A stretch of DNA of 64,000 nucleotides from Paramecium octaurelia (GCA_905182995.1 CAJJDP010000028.1:522329-586328), one strand, 5' to 3'; counted from the stretch's first letter, positions 11,574 to 26,508 are shown. Numbers and translations are program-made. Notes: generated by a model from the sequence alone, not told the origin.

Positions 11574-12769
11574 ATGTAAACAACAATTAGAAATAGATAG
11601 CAATTTGGACAATCATTCAAAATGAACGCCTAGATCCCAAAAATAGATAAGACTCCAGTCAAAAGAAGGAGTTGTGAATGTTAAGAATGTGGTTTAGTGA
11701 ACAAAAAAATGAAATATATTGGATATATTATCTAATAGTTTTAACCCTATTTCAACGTCGCTCATAAATTGTTTGAAAATGAAAGGAAGAATGATGAAAA
11801 GTAAACTAAAATCCAACAACAGAAATAGTTGAGATTGAGAAATAAAAGACATAATCATAATAAAGATATGCTCAAAAGAGCAGTCAATGTTATTACATTT
11901 TAAGAGTCTTTTGCAAATAATAGAAAAAAAAATGTAGAACTACCTCCTATCAATATGTGTTCTTTAAAAGAAATTAAAAATAATTAATCCAGTAATTTGC
12001 TATAAATTGTACCTCAAAGAAAAATGTGGGATAAACGATAAACAACAATAAAGTTTCAATACTAATCAAACACTACTCACAATCAGAAATGCTAATTGCC
12101 TGCTACTCCATTAGATTCTCATCTCGTTTGTAAAATTAACAAAGTCATCTACTAATCATTTAATTTAAGACATCAGTAAGGAACTCTTGATGATTTTCAG
12201 TTTAAACTAAGAATCAATATATTTGATGAAAAGACAGATCCTTAGCCAATTAAGCATCAAATCCTTATTCCACCTATTAGACAAGAAGAAGACTACGATG
12301 AAGAAGAGTCTATGATAGAATCTGTTCAATAGATGCCTATAAAACAAAAGCCTAATAGAGAAGAATAATATAAGCAAATCTTGAAATATAATAAAAGAAG
12401 TTTTGCTAATTTAGTTGAATAGGCCTAACTTACTGAAAGGAAAGCTATTCAAAATTTAATTAAAACTAGTATAGATATACATTTTAAATAGATAATAGTC
12501 ATAAAATATTACCATTAATGCTTGATTAATAACCTTTACCCATCTATATGATCCATAGTAACTATTTGGATGCTCAAAAGACATTCAGGAGTATTAGACA
12601 TATTAAACTAGATAAATTATAGCCACCAACTGTAAAGTAATAAAATTGCTAAATTTTAGATCATAAAGTCAGCATGTTCAGATAATAAATAAACACAAAA
12701 AGAACCTAACAGCTGGGTCTGTATTGTTAAGATTATGAATCACTTTTTAATTGTTTCGTAAATAGTTGA
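11574..12769 (+). CDS. Hypothetical protein, basic with Glu-rich segment
   Basis: Two exons with intron 12469-12491 (23 nt) give 390 aa; the intron restores a frame that reads on to the TGA at 12767. The start is the first ATG after the stop of the upstream gene, 33 bp away, so the 5' end is the least certain part. Visible features are a CxxC pair near residue 35 (SCECQECG), a K/R/Q-rich stretch at about 65-130, and an acidic EEDYDEEE run near 245. No known domain recognised. The same frame continues upstream across the TGA at 11538, so it might instead be a readthrough or TGA-interrupted tail of the USP-like gene, though nothing in it resembles a USP His box. Confidence 0.7.
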
Positions 12770-12854
12770 TTATATAAATTAATAATATCTTGATATTTTG
12801 TTTAATCAAAAAGGAATAGAATTATTGTAATAATTTGAAAAGTTAATAATAAAT

Positions 12855-14231
12855 TCATTAATCAAAAACATTAATTGCAGAACGAGAAAATTTCATTTTT
12901 TCATCTTTAAATTTAGCGTCAAATCCTGATAAATTTAAGTATTTTTATTCTAGAGTTGGATGGTTGCTCATATTTTCTTCAATATCTTCAAAATCAACGG
13001 TTTCACTATGTAAATTAAAATCCATATGAGGTTGACTTGCAGCAATTTTAATTGGCGCTTATGATGATTATTTTAATTACACAGCATCCTGAAAAGATGG
13101 CACATATTTAACAACATTGGAAGATGAAGATCCTTAAATTAAATAAACAAGAAAATACCAAGATTTGATATATTGGATTGCTTTTTAGTATTAGATCTTT
13201 AAGCACCATCATTTCCAGGAACAGCTAAGAACGAACCCTAAACTTTGACTTCCAAAACAGACTCTTTATTTTGTTATTTATCTGACCATTCAAATTGATT
13301 ATCGTATGTATTAGGATTACTACATTGCTTCATTAATGCCTTAAGCATATCGTAATCAGGTTGATCTTCAAATCCTAAGTTTTTTAAATATCTAATTAAT
13401 TAATAAGATTAGTATACTTAAGATAGTCTACAAATTGAATTGGTAATTCTTTGCATAAGGTCTCAATGGTTGTACTCATTTTAACTTCTCCAACTGCAAC
13501 AGTTCTATCTTTATCACCAATATTTTATAAATTCTACCATGGTAACTTACTTAAAATTATAATAAAAAGTTACCCTAAAATTAAGTAGATAATGACATAC
13601 ATCATAGATTCCAAATCGTCTTTTCTACTAATTTCAAATCCTTTATGAGCAGCTATTGAAGCATATCTGGTAGTTCCAATAAATGATTTTCTATCTTTAA
13701 ACGGGCTCTTATTATATCATAAACTTACATATGTTTCCCCTTGTCTAGAATTAATTTTGAAACACCAAAATCAACTAAATAAGCAATAGACGTATTTTAT
13801 TTGCCCATCATTATGTTTTCTGGTTTTAAATCTCTATGCACTATTCCTCTTGAATGCACTGATTTAAAGGTTGTCAATAATTAATCCAATAATTGCAATC
13901 CCGTTTTTAGAGACAATTATTTATATGTTCGACTATAATATCCTAGGTCTTTTCCCAATAATTCAACAACCATTACATTATAATTTTATTCTGCTCCAAA
14001 CCAATAAAGTTTGGTTATTCCTTGTATTCCTTATAATTTCGTCAGTAAATAAACTTCTCTATCCAAAGTTTCATGTTCTCCTTTTTCTAATTTGACTGCT
14101 ACTTCTTCTCTTGTTATTTTATGAATTGCTAAATATACAACCCCGAAAGATCCTGAACTAAGTTGATTCTTTATAATATATTTGTTATCGAAAATTTTAG
14201 GTTCTAGATAAGTGCTGGGTAATTTTTTCAT
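12855..14231 (-). CDS. Casein kinase 1-type protein kinase
   Basis: Minus strand; introns 13708-13724 (17 nt), 13560-13583 (24), 13392-13417 (26) and 13133-13158 (26) give 427 aa in frame. The N-lobe has NQLSSGSFGVVYLA and AVKLEKG, then HRDLKPENIM, DFGVSKL, and the CK1-specific GTTRYASIAAHKG with KDDLESMMYV in place of APE. LPWQNL and the C-terminal lobe also fit CK1. The last ~190 residues are S/N/D-rich and lack domains. CK1 kinases are usually constitutively active Ser/Thr kinases preferring acidic or primed sites. The 17-nt intron is unusually short and is inferred from frame and motif continuity only. Confidence 0.9.
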
Positions 14232-14684
14232 ATTTAATAATTATATTCAAGAATCAAATAAACAAGAATATGATTTTCTGATCATTTAATTCAAATTAGA
14301 AATGCTCGGTATATTTGCAATAATAATTATGCACACTTTGTAAGTTGCTCAAAACATATACAATACCCTCCATATTTTGTGATTTTTTCTTATTTTTTAT
14401 AAATATTTATATTTTTATATTACCTCCAACTGTTTATGCTTATATAATACAGATTCACTATTTTGCTCTTGATTCTGTCTTTATTAGATAAGTTTATTAA
14501 ATATGATCGTGATCATATTCTAATTATAAATATATATTAATTTCAACTTCAATTCCTTTCTACTTTTATTTTGTAAGTTTATTTTATTTAATGCCCTTTT
14601 GTAAATCTTCACCTTTCAATCAAGTAATATCCTATTAAAATAAATAAAAATTTAATTCATTTTTATAATAAGTATTTTTTATAT
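14232..14684. other. Intergenic region between divergent genes
   Basis: AT-rich spacer between the CK1 gene (minus) and the coiled-coil gene (plus), so it should hold both 5' flanks. No frame reads as protein and no defined promoter motif is recognisable. Confidence 0.5.
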
Positions 14685-17600
14685 ATGCATCCTAAAAATG
14701 ATATTAGTGAAATTGGCACTTAAGTCTTTGCGCAATATAAAAAAATGTATGAAGATATCTGTTAAAGGTTAAAATCAGAAAAAGTAGCTTTTTTTAATGA
14801 ACTTCAAATATGGAAGGGTAAATACAACACTCTCTAAAAAACATTTGAATCTCTGAATTAATCAAAAGAAAAATCAGATGTAAAGATTAAATAAGATTTA
14901 AATGATCCTAAAACTTTGAATTAAATACCAAAAATATCTGGGCATCAATCATTAAACTTATAACCAAATGCAAAACAACAATATTTTTAGATATAAATTC
15001 AATAACTTAATGAGCCTATAGTCAAATAAAAAATGATTTAAGATTTAAATGATAATAATGAAAACCATTCGATTGATAATAAAAACCTACAAATTGAAAA
15101 TATAAAATATTCTGATTAACTAAGTTAACTTAGACAAACATCTCAACATAAAATAAGTATTAATAAATGCTTCAATATGAATATAAGATATAGGAGTTTA
15201 GTTAAAACATTGATGAGATGAAAAAGGAGAAAAATAACTAGAGAAATTAACTAAAGAAAACTAAGTTTTAAATTAAACTAATGATGAATTAAGAAAGAGT
15301 ATTCAAGATTATGAAAAGGGACAACAATAAAAAAAGTAGTATAAATTGAAATTAAGTGAATTAGGATTAAAAAACAGTCAGCTGTAGAAGTTAGTCAAAG
15401 ATTTAGAAAAATAAGAATAGCAACAATAGGATATATCTTAATAAACTGCTAAATAAATAGAAGATAAAAAAAAAGAAACGAATCACTCTAAATAAAGATT
15501 TAGGAATACTAAATAGAACTATCAAATCTAAATCAACTCTAAATGGCTATGATGAATAATAAAATATTAAGAGAATGAATAATTACGTTATAAAATTGAA
15601 GAAGTCCAAAAATAAAATAAAATTTTGATTAGAAAATCGAAATGCTAAGTGATGACACTAAATTATCATTTAGTTAATTACAAGATTAAGTGATTTCATA
15701 TCAACAAATTGTCACTGATAAGAATGAAGAAATTAATTACTTAATATTAGAAGTAACAAAATGAAGATTATAAGGAAAAGATAAGGTAGCTTCATACTTA
15801 ATATGAAAAGTAAGAGTCAGAATCAAAGATGAAATTAGAATGGATGGAAAATAAAAATGCAGAACTTGAAAAACTATCAATGAATATGAAAAGAAAATAT
15901 CAAATTTAGTAGAATAACTATCTCAATAAAACCAAAGCGATACAGGAGGAAGCAATAATCAATAGATTACTCACTCTTAGGCACATCAAATTAAAAATGA
16001 AGTCATAGATAGCATAAAATAGATGAATGAAGTAAATTATTGAAGAAGATCATAGTTTTTAACATCAATTATACGGGAATTTGCTTTCAGCCTCACTTAA
16101 GTTTAATGAATAGAAAGACTTACTTTAAAGTGGATTAAAGGAAACCATAAAGGAGATTGTATATTATATTGTTATGTGTAGATTATTACAATAAATATGA
16201 ATAATTTTTAGATTTGGCTTAAAAAAAGGATTAAACAATTGAGGAATAAGATAAAATATTAACAGAAAAAAAATAAGAGATATCAAAACTTTAAGCTCAA
16301 TTGTCATAATGAANGTCAAATAAAAAATGATTTAAGATTTAAATGATAATAATGAAAACCATTCGATTGATAATAAAAACCTACAAATTGAAAATATAAA
16401 ATATTCTGATTAACTAAGTTAACTTAGACAAACATCTCAACATAAAATAAGTATTAATAAATGCTTCAATATGAATATAAGATATAGGAGTTTAGTTAAA
16501 ACATTGATGAGATGAAAAAGGAGAAAAATAACTAGAGAAATTAACTAAAGAAAACTAAGTTTTAAATTAAACTAATGATGAATTAAGAAAGAGTATTCAA
16601 GATTATGAAAAGGGACAACAATAAAAAAAGTAGTATAAATTGAAATTAAGTGAATTAGGATTAAAAAACAGTCAGCTGTAGAAGTTAGTCAAAGATTTAG
16701 AAAAATAAGAATAGCAACAATAGGATATATCTTAATAAACTGCTAAATAAATAGAAGATAAAAAAAAAGAAACGAATCACTCTAAATAAAGATTTAGGAA
16801 TACTAAATAGAACTATCAAATCTAAATCAACTCTAAATGGCTATGATGAATAATAAAATATTAAGAGAATGAATAATTACGTTATAAAATTGAAGAAGTC
16901 CAAAAATAAAATAAAATTTTGATTAGAAAATCGAAATGCTAAGTGATGACACTAAATTATCATTTAGTTAATTACAAGATTAAGTGATTTCATATCAACA
17001 AATTGTCACTGATAAGAATGAAGAAATTAATTACTTAATATTAGAAGTAACAAAATGAAGATTATAAGGAAAAGATAAGGTAGCTTCATACTTAATATGA
17101 AAAGTAAGAGTCAGAATCAAAGATGAAATTAGAATGGATGGAAAATAAAAATGCAGAACTTGAAAAACTATCAATGAATATGAAAAGAAAATATCAAATT
17201 TAGTAGAATAACTATCTCAATAAAACCAAAGCGATACAGGAGGAAGCAATAATCAATAGATTACTCACTCTTAGGCACATCAAATTAAAAATGAAGTCAT
17301 AGATAGCATAAAATAGATGAATGAAGTAAATTATTGAAGAAGATCATAGTTTTTAACATCAATTATACGGGAATTTGCTTTCAGCCTCACTTAAGTTTAA
17401 TGAATAGAAAGACTTACTTTAAAGTGGATTAAAGGAAACCATAAAGGAGATTGTATATTATATTGTTATGTGTAGATTATTACAATAAATATGAATAATT
17501 TTTAGATTTGGCTTAAAAAAAGGATTAAACAATTGAGGAATAAGATAAAATATTAACAGAAAAAAAATAAGAGATATCAAAACTTTAAGCTCAATTGTCA

Positions 17601-18114
17601 TAATGAATAAAACTAACAAAGATTTAAATGAGACGAAGGCTTTTTACGAGTAAAAGATTCTAGAATAGGATACTATAAATTAAAATATATAATTCCAACT
17701 AAAATAAGCATCAGATTAAGAGTTTTATGAAAAAATGAATTAAATATTGTAGGAGAACGAGGAACTAAGATAGTTGAGAAGCGAAAATTAAGAAGAATTG
17801 ACTTAAAAGGATTTAATGATAGAGGAATTAAAAATGTAAATGTTATCATAATCATGAGTAACAGGAAGTTCAGGTATTAAAATATATGTACGTTTGTATA
17901 GACTTATAAGAAAGAAAAAGAAGACAAGAATTGTTGGATAAAGTAAAGAAGATAATCTGAGAAGTAAGGATCCTCAAATGATTAATTGATAAATAAAATA
18001 GAGAAATAGATAGCAGATGCAAATGAAAAATAATCTCCAGATTTAGATTAAACTTAAGATTAATCTAAATCTTCAAAACCTAAAAGCGCTGAAAGTTTAG
18101 ATTTTTAAGAGTGA
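14685..18114 (+). pseudogene. Long coiled-coil protein gene, frame-broken and part-duplicated
   Basis: Starts at ATG 14685 and ends at TGA 18112-18114. It encodes a Q/K/E-rich coiled coil throughout (for example QLEKLTKEN, KLRQ-type heptads, NEELRQLRSENQEELTQ near the end) and an acidic S/P-rich tail. The frame shifts by one base many times between 15.2 and 17.9 kb, often at A-runs, and most shifts cannot be explained by introns. Positions 15021-16313 are repeated at 16315-17607 with the same breaks. I think this is a real gene seen through poor contig-end sequence, but true decay cannot be ruled out. It could be a cytoskeletal or basal-body coiled-coil protein; no motor domain is seen. Confidence 0.6.
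15021..17607. repeat. Contig-overlap duplication, unit 2 (n at 16314)
   Basis: 15021-16313 and 16315-17607 appear identical (offset 1294) and abut a single n at 16314. Sequence continues uniquely past 17607. This is consistent with unmerged overlapping contigs. Translating through both copies would wrongly double about 430 residues of the coiled-coil protein. Confidence 0.93.
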
Positions 18115-18146
18115 CTTTTTTGATATTTTGTAAAATAAATGTATGA

Positions 18147-18290
18147 TCATGCCTTCTTAGGTTTGAATGTAATTGCTGCTAATTTTAATACTCCAAATAA
18201 AATGGCTGCTTTGAACACTTCTTTCAATTGCTTGCTTCTGAATTCTCTAGTTGCTTACTATTTCTCTTATTAAGGTTGAAGGAAAAACAT
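18147..18290 (-). CDS. 47-residue protein with a C-terminal membrane helix
   Basis: A single exon of 48 codons including TGA. The first ~28 residues are polar and charged (QPQQEKQQATREFRSKQ), then a hydrophobic helix (AAILFGVLKLAAITF) near the C-terminus is followed by a basic tail KPKKA. This is the layout of small tail-anchored proteins, including small subunits of mitochondrial outer-membrane complexes, but no specific family can be assigned. Codon use is coding-like with Gln as TAA/TAG. It lies 32 bp beyond the convergent stop of the coiled-coil gene. Confidence 0.6.
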
Positions 18291-18691
18291 GATAGTTGTA
18301 AATTTTAATTTTATTTATGATAAGTAATTAATATGATGAGTTATTAATAATGGATTCGAGATGAGAGAGTAATATTTAAATATTGTATATAACCTAATTA
18401 AACAAGATAGAAAAAACTTTTAGTTTGAATATAATAAAAATGCTGCTTGTTCTGTTAATTATCACTAAGAAAATGATATTGACATAGCTCTTCATAAACA
18501 TTCTAGCAATATTAATTTGATAATCTAACACTCTAATTAAAAAACATATTTGACATCGCCATTTTGACTTAGGACATTTATCATAACAAAGGAGGATTCT
18601 ATAGTATAATTTCATTCTTGAAAGCGAAGCAATTGATGTTTAATTAAAAAAAAAATAACAAAATTCTAATTTATTCATTTTTATACTTTTA
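18291..18691. other. Spacer with a possible short minus-strand exon
   Basis: On the minus strand from 18615 a short frame begins MKLYYRILLCYDKCPKSKW and runs to a TGA at 18394. The first ~20 residues look coding, and two GT…AG candidates lie inside, but no splice choice gave a convincing protein. It could be a small Cys-containing gene or noise. Confidence 0.3.
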
Positions 18692-20372
18692 TCATATTAT
18701 TTTCTTTGGAATAAGAAGATTGTTCTATTGTATAAATTTACATTTAGGAGATGCTACTAAATTTATGGTACTATTTCTTGTAGTTACTCTTTGAGTGTTT
18801 AGAGATGGAATTGATCCTCTGTCATGAATCTCTGCTTTGCTTTTGAATGTAGTTGACTCTTAGGCAGAATCATTATTAATTCTATTTAATCCTAAGAAAA
18901 ACGAAGATTCAGTTTTTCTAAATGAATTCTGCTTTACTATAGGTACCTTATTTATTTTAACAGGACTTAGAGAAGTCTATGTGGATTCTGATAACGCAGG
19001 AAGAAGAACCTTGTTGGGTTGAACAACTTTAAGATTTTTTTTTGGAGATTCTGGATCAATTGGAATGATAATTTGCTCATTATCTATGCTTAGTTGTTAA
19101 TTAAGTTTCAACAACTTTAATTCTTGATTAGATTCATTTGTTTGGTTAAGAATTGCATTTAAGCGATAATGCTTTTCTTTTTGAGGGATACTGTTGAGAG
19201 TTCTATAAGATTTGAATATTTTATTAGGTCTAGTTATTGATAATTTATTTAAGAATTATTAATTTCTGGGACTTATAGTATCTAGATTTTGTTGATCATA
19301 GTTATCTTCATCAGATTCAGCAATTGAAATCTAAAATTCTGTTAGATCTTTTCTGGATTATATAGGAGATTGCTTGATTGATCTTTGCTGTAATTGAATT
19401 ATAAACAAAATTGATTATAATTATAAAAAAATCTATAATGATTTTAAAAAGTACTTTTTTCTTTAGTTCTTGACATATTCCGAATTGTTTAACACTCATA
19501 GGAATGGGATCATTAAATTTTCGAGTAATCCATGGGTGAACTAATGCTTGAGATGCTGTATATCGAGAATCTTGATCAAATTATAGCAATCTATATAAAA
19601 GATCTCTTGCAAGGGGAGATGCATGCAATGGTTGTTCGTATTTCAAGTCAGGGAAACTATTAATAAATTCTTTTTTTGTAAAAATTCTAGGATAAAAAGG
19701 ATGCTTTCCTTGATTTAGAAGCATATAAAGTACGATACCACAAGACCACATGTCAACAGCTTTGTTATATGCTTTGTTTAAAATTTGTTCGGGTGCCATA
19801 TATATAAAGGTTCCACATTATTATGACACAGTCTAGTAGTAACGAATTTCAGGTTTGTATTAATAACTTAAACCAAAGTCAGCGATCTTGATACTTGAAA
19901 GATCTTCTGTATTTTTAATTAAGATATTATCTATTTTAGTTATACAAAAGTACCAGGCTTAATATCACGATGTATTATCTACTTAGAATGAAGATATTGG
20001 ATTCCTGTAAAAATAGAATGCATGATCTAACTGATTGTTGACTCATCTAAGCTTTGTTTCATAAATTCATTTAAAGAACCTCCTGCTGCATATTCCATCA
20101 CCAAATACTGGCAATTCCCATGTTTGAAATACTATAACTATATTAAAATGAGAAAACCTAATATAATTTGATAATGTTTTTGTGTTTGAGACTTTCCATA
20201 ATTGATGTTTCTTAAATTTATGCACCTTGCATGAACTAAACAATTTAACTAATCATACCTTGATTGCCACTTCCTCATCTTTGTATAATCCCTTATACAC
20301 TTAACCAAAGGCTCCTTCCCCTAACTTTTCAATGATTCTGATGTCCTTTTCATGGAAAAAATCATGTCTCAT
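18692..20372 (-). CDS. Serine/threonine protein kinase with Ser/Thr-rich tail
   Basis: Minus strand from ATG at 20372 to TGA at 18692. Kinase motifs: IEKLGEGAFGQVYKG, VAIK, HRDIKPDN, ADFGLS, GTFIYMAPEQ, and DMWSCGIVLYMLL with HPWITRKF near the domain end. An intron of 23 nt splits HRDIKP-DNILI (roughly 19927-19949), and others of about 20-33 nt lie in the N-lobe. The C-terminal ~300 residues are low complexity with many S, N, T and P and no domain. The catalytic residues are all present. The overall look is CAMK/ULK-like, but subfamily is not certain. Exact N-lobe introns were not all verified. Confidence 0.85.
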
Positions 20373-20554
20373 ATTTTTAATTATTATTTAATTGATCAAT
20401 CTCAACTCCTCAATTCTTATTATATGATTCATTACATTACAACTTATATTCGAATTCAAAAAATAATATAGCAAATATACAAGATTCATCAAAATTCAAT
20501 TCCAAATTAAGAAAAAACCAATTAGGGATAATTTAATTTAACAATTATTACGTA

Positions 20555-21112
20555 ATGAAAAACATACTCAGCAGTTTCTCACCCTTCATAAGCAGGAATT
20601 CTAATTTTCAAGCTGAGAACATTGAGTTTAAGAAGAATCTTTTTCATTTTGAACCTTTTGATATTAATCCTTAGCTGATAAAGTAGAAAAGAATCAAAGT
20701 AGAAAGAACATTATCTCCAAATTCTAATTACAATCCACATGCTTTAATCTTATCTAAAATTAATTTCCAAAAACAAGCCTTGAAAAAAGTCAAACTTAAA
20801 TCAACTGTGGATTACAGAGCATTGCAAGAATTAGATTTTAATGCGTAGCTCTAATTTTTATAACCAACATCCTTTATTCGTGATTCTACCAATTCAAGTA
20901 ATAAGAAGGAGATTAATTAATCGAGAAGATAGAAATACAAAGATAAAGTCTAATTTTTCAATTCAAAAGTTGAAACTGATAGAAAAATTCAGTCAAAATT
21001 TCGCTTGTGTTTACCAAAACTTCATAAGAGTATTGATATCAATTAATCAAGAAGCTCTCTCAATAGTTGGACTATGAATAGCACTTTCGGTCTATTCTAA
21101 GTTAATAGTTGA
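20555..21112 (+). CDS. Hypothetical basic protein
   Basis: One exon of 186 codons from ATG 20555 to TGA 21110-21112, no intron needed, 185 aa. It is rich in K, N, S, F and Q, with stretches such as HFEPFDINPQLIKQKR and HKSIDINQSRSSLNSW, and shows no membrane helix or known domain. Codon use matches neighbours. It is divergent from the upstream kinase and convergent with the EF-hand/PH kinase. Function unknown. Confidence 0.75.
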
Positions 21113-21179
21113 TTAAATTAATTTATATCAAAGTAACAAATTGAAAAATTTCTATTATTAATAAGATAAATATGAAATT

Positions 21180-23569
<2,390 letters not shown>

Positions 23570-24505
23570 TGCAATTATCAGTAATGAAATATAAATATTT
23601 TATATTTAAATGAATCATCTAGTAAGTTTTACAATACTATTCATTTAATAATTTTATTTCAATATATAAACCACCCGAACAAAGCAGTAAAAATCAAATG
23701 TTAATATTCTTAATCTATTTGAACCATAATATTTAAAGTTATTAATCATAATAAGAATAAGAATATAGATACTTATCTAAGTTTAACTAATAATGTTCAA
23801 TAACGAGTCTTATAAAGTAATAAATGTATTATTTTATATGATTTTTCATTATTTAAATTATTTGAGGGTATTTTTTACAGATTTTGGACTAACGGTTTTT
23901 AAAATATTTTCAAAGAGAATATATCAGCCTAAACTATCAGATTCCTTTAAGTTCTTATGCTAAATCTAGATAAAATTTCCAAAAAGGCTGGAATTTTGTT
24001 TAAATAAATTTTTAAGATACAATTAGAGGAAAAAATACCTAATATTCATTATTACAGGATATTTTTTATGAAAACATTTGAATAATTTCATTACTTTTTG
24101 ATTTTTGAATTTTAAACCTACATAAGAAAATAGATCGAACTATGATAAACATTATCAATCATAACAATAAAGCTAAATTTAATGAATATTACCACATTAA
24201 ATAAATCTAAGATTGAATCTTTATTAAAAAATAAATTAAAGTATAATTATTATTACTATCTTCACTATTGAATTAGAAATATATGCGTTGTGCAATCAAG
24301 TTAGGCTTTGGAGAAATTTGAATGACCATATATTATTTAGATTAATATTTTTTTTATCATTTACAATTATTTTCAAGTTTTTGAATGGAGTAATTTATTT
24401 AGCATTTCAAAATCGTTTTCTAATTTGCATTCAAACTGATTAATTTACATTTATTTATTAATTCAGAAAATATAATTATTTTAAAACAAATTTTATAATA
24501 AATAA
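23570..24505. other. AT-rich intergenic region between divergent genes
   Basis: Nearly 940 bp of very AT-rich DNA with T- and A-runs. Neither strand gives a frame that reads as protein over more than a few dozen codons. It flanks the 5' ends of two divergent genes. Unusually long for this otherwise compact neighbourhood. Confidence 0.55.
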
Positions 24506-24921
24506 ATGCTTTGCTGCAATAAAAGAAAGAAGAAATAAGATGATGGAATATAAGTACTAAGGAGGACCAAATTAGAAATAGTAATTAATTTTTTATATTA
24601 TGATAGTAATAAACTTAAGAAATTAATGATGAAGCTATGACATTGTATTAAACTTAAAATTTCTTTAATAACTCGAATATATTTCACAATACAAATGATC
24701 TCTCAAGTTAAAGGTAATAAGATATTTATTTTAGATTCAGAACAGGCTCCAATATTAAAGAAAGTCGATCTGTTGATAAATTAATATAGAATCTTCCAAG
24801 TCTTAGTCCACGATAGACTTCATTTAAAAGTTTTAAATATTGCCATACAAGTCCTGATACCAAATTCATTTCTCAGAAGCAAGGGTTTACCTTATTAATA
24901 ACAAAATCCCCTAAGAAGTGA
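24506..24921 (+). CDS. Small hypothetical protein with N-terminal Cys pair
   Basis: Two exons with intron 24581-24606 (26 nt) give 129 aa ending at TGA 24919-24921. The N-terminus MLCCNKRKKKQ has a Cys pair followed by a basic cluster, a pattern seen in palmitoylated peripheral membrane proteins. The remainder is S/N/T-rich with RS- and SP-type sites and no recognised domain. Removing the intron is required for the frame to continue. Confidence 0.65.
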
Positions 24922-25779
24922 ATTACTTTAAGTTAAAGAACCTTTTTTGATATCATGTTTAATTCTTATATATATCAAATAATTAACCAGTTTTTACATC
25001 TATTTTCAATGGAATGATAAGTTCCGAAGATCTAATTCTATCTATAAAATTTTAGATCATTATTCAACTGAAACTATATATGAAAATTATGTTTTTTTGT
25101 ATTTCATTCATCTAATTTCTCTTAAAGAGAGAGCGAGATGTTAAATTTAATTAATAATTAATAATCATTCTTGGGATTATTTCCTTTTAAATTGATTTCT
25201 AAATAAAAATAATACCTTCCATTAAGCTCTTAAGGGATACGTTAAATCTGTAATTATTTTTTGAATGAGTTTCTGAAGGAATGATCTCGTCAGGAAAATT
25301 AAAAAAAAGTTGTATTTTAGAATTGATTTTACTTATTTGTATCAAATTTTTTAATTTATTTTTTCTATGCTGCCATTTAATCAGAAAAATTATGAATGTA
25401 TTGAGTATTAAATTAAAATATCTATTTCCTTATAACAATTAAAAGCAGTAGAATTTTAATATAATCTATCTTTATTAAATATGAATTTATGTAGGTAGTG
25501 GTAATTTTATGTAAATTAATTGTATTTAGGAACCAAACAACATGCCTTATTTTATAACTCAGATAAAAGGGTGGTTAGGTAAAGGCTATACTTAAATAAC
25601 CAATTATTCTTTTTAATCCAATTATTAAAAATACCACAAATTTATAATCTTTAACTATATTTTTACAAAGAAATTAATAATATCTAATATACGATTTAAC
25701 CAGAGGTTTTTACAAAAATTATAGATTAATCATAAATAATTCAGATATTATTAAAAAAAGTTTTAATAATATTTTAATT
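24922..25779. other. Intergenic region, nothing coding seen
   Basis: AT-rich sequence between two plus-strand genes. No frame, RNA-like structure or clear repeat stands out. Confidence 0.5.
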
Positions 25780-26309
25780 ATGTTAACTTATACCTATAAT
25801 CATGAATCTACAAACAATCATGAGGAATTATCCTTAGCTAATGTAAGTCTTAAAATAATTTTTGCAGCAATAATTTATTCTATAAGCATTGTCTAGTATG
25901 CCAATGTAATTATAGTAGAAGGAAAAATCGCTTTAAATTGAGAATACAAAATTAAAAAGTGAAAATATAGAACTCTAATCATAGCTCAATAAAGTAGAGA
26001 ATAAACAACAGGAATTAATAAATGAAGTAAATACATTGCAATAATTTTAGATTTAGGATCTTAGATAGTTAGTGAAAAGAGTGTACCAAGAAGGAGAGGT
26101 TTAGATATAGTATTAGAAATAAAAAAATGTACTATTTTATTAATAATGCCAAGCAACAATTAGAATATAAAAATGAAAGTCTAGCAAAGGCTTTGTTCAA
26201 TCTATAAAATAATTTAGAAACCTTTGCTTAATTGAAAAATTTATCCAGATATATAGATGACAATGAGATTTCAGAAAAGAGTATAATGGAAAATCCTTAT
26301 ATTAAATGA
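25780..26309 (+). CDS. Short coiled-coil protein
   Basis: Three exons; introns 25843-25867 (25 nt) and 26129-26153 (25 nt) give 159 aa with TGA 26307-26309. Residues about 35-140 form a Q/E/K/L-rich coiled coil (IENTKLKSENIELQSQLNK, then QQLEYKNESLAKALFNLQ). Both introns are needed to keep frame. No family recognised; a structural or cytoskeletal adaptor is possible. Confidence 0.75.
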
Positions 26310-26508
26310 TTATTATGTAATAATGAACATCGTTTTAATTTACATTCTATGTTAATATTCTAATTATAAACTTATTCTAATTTATTTATCTGCAATAACA
26401 AATATACATTATAAATCTGAGCACAAAATTAATATGTTAAATCCACATCATTTTTAAAGATAATTTTTTATTATACTAATAAATTGAATAAGAAAAAAAA
26501 GATAAGAA

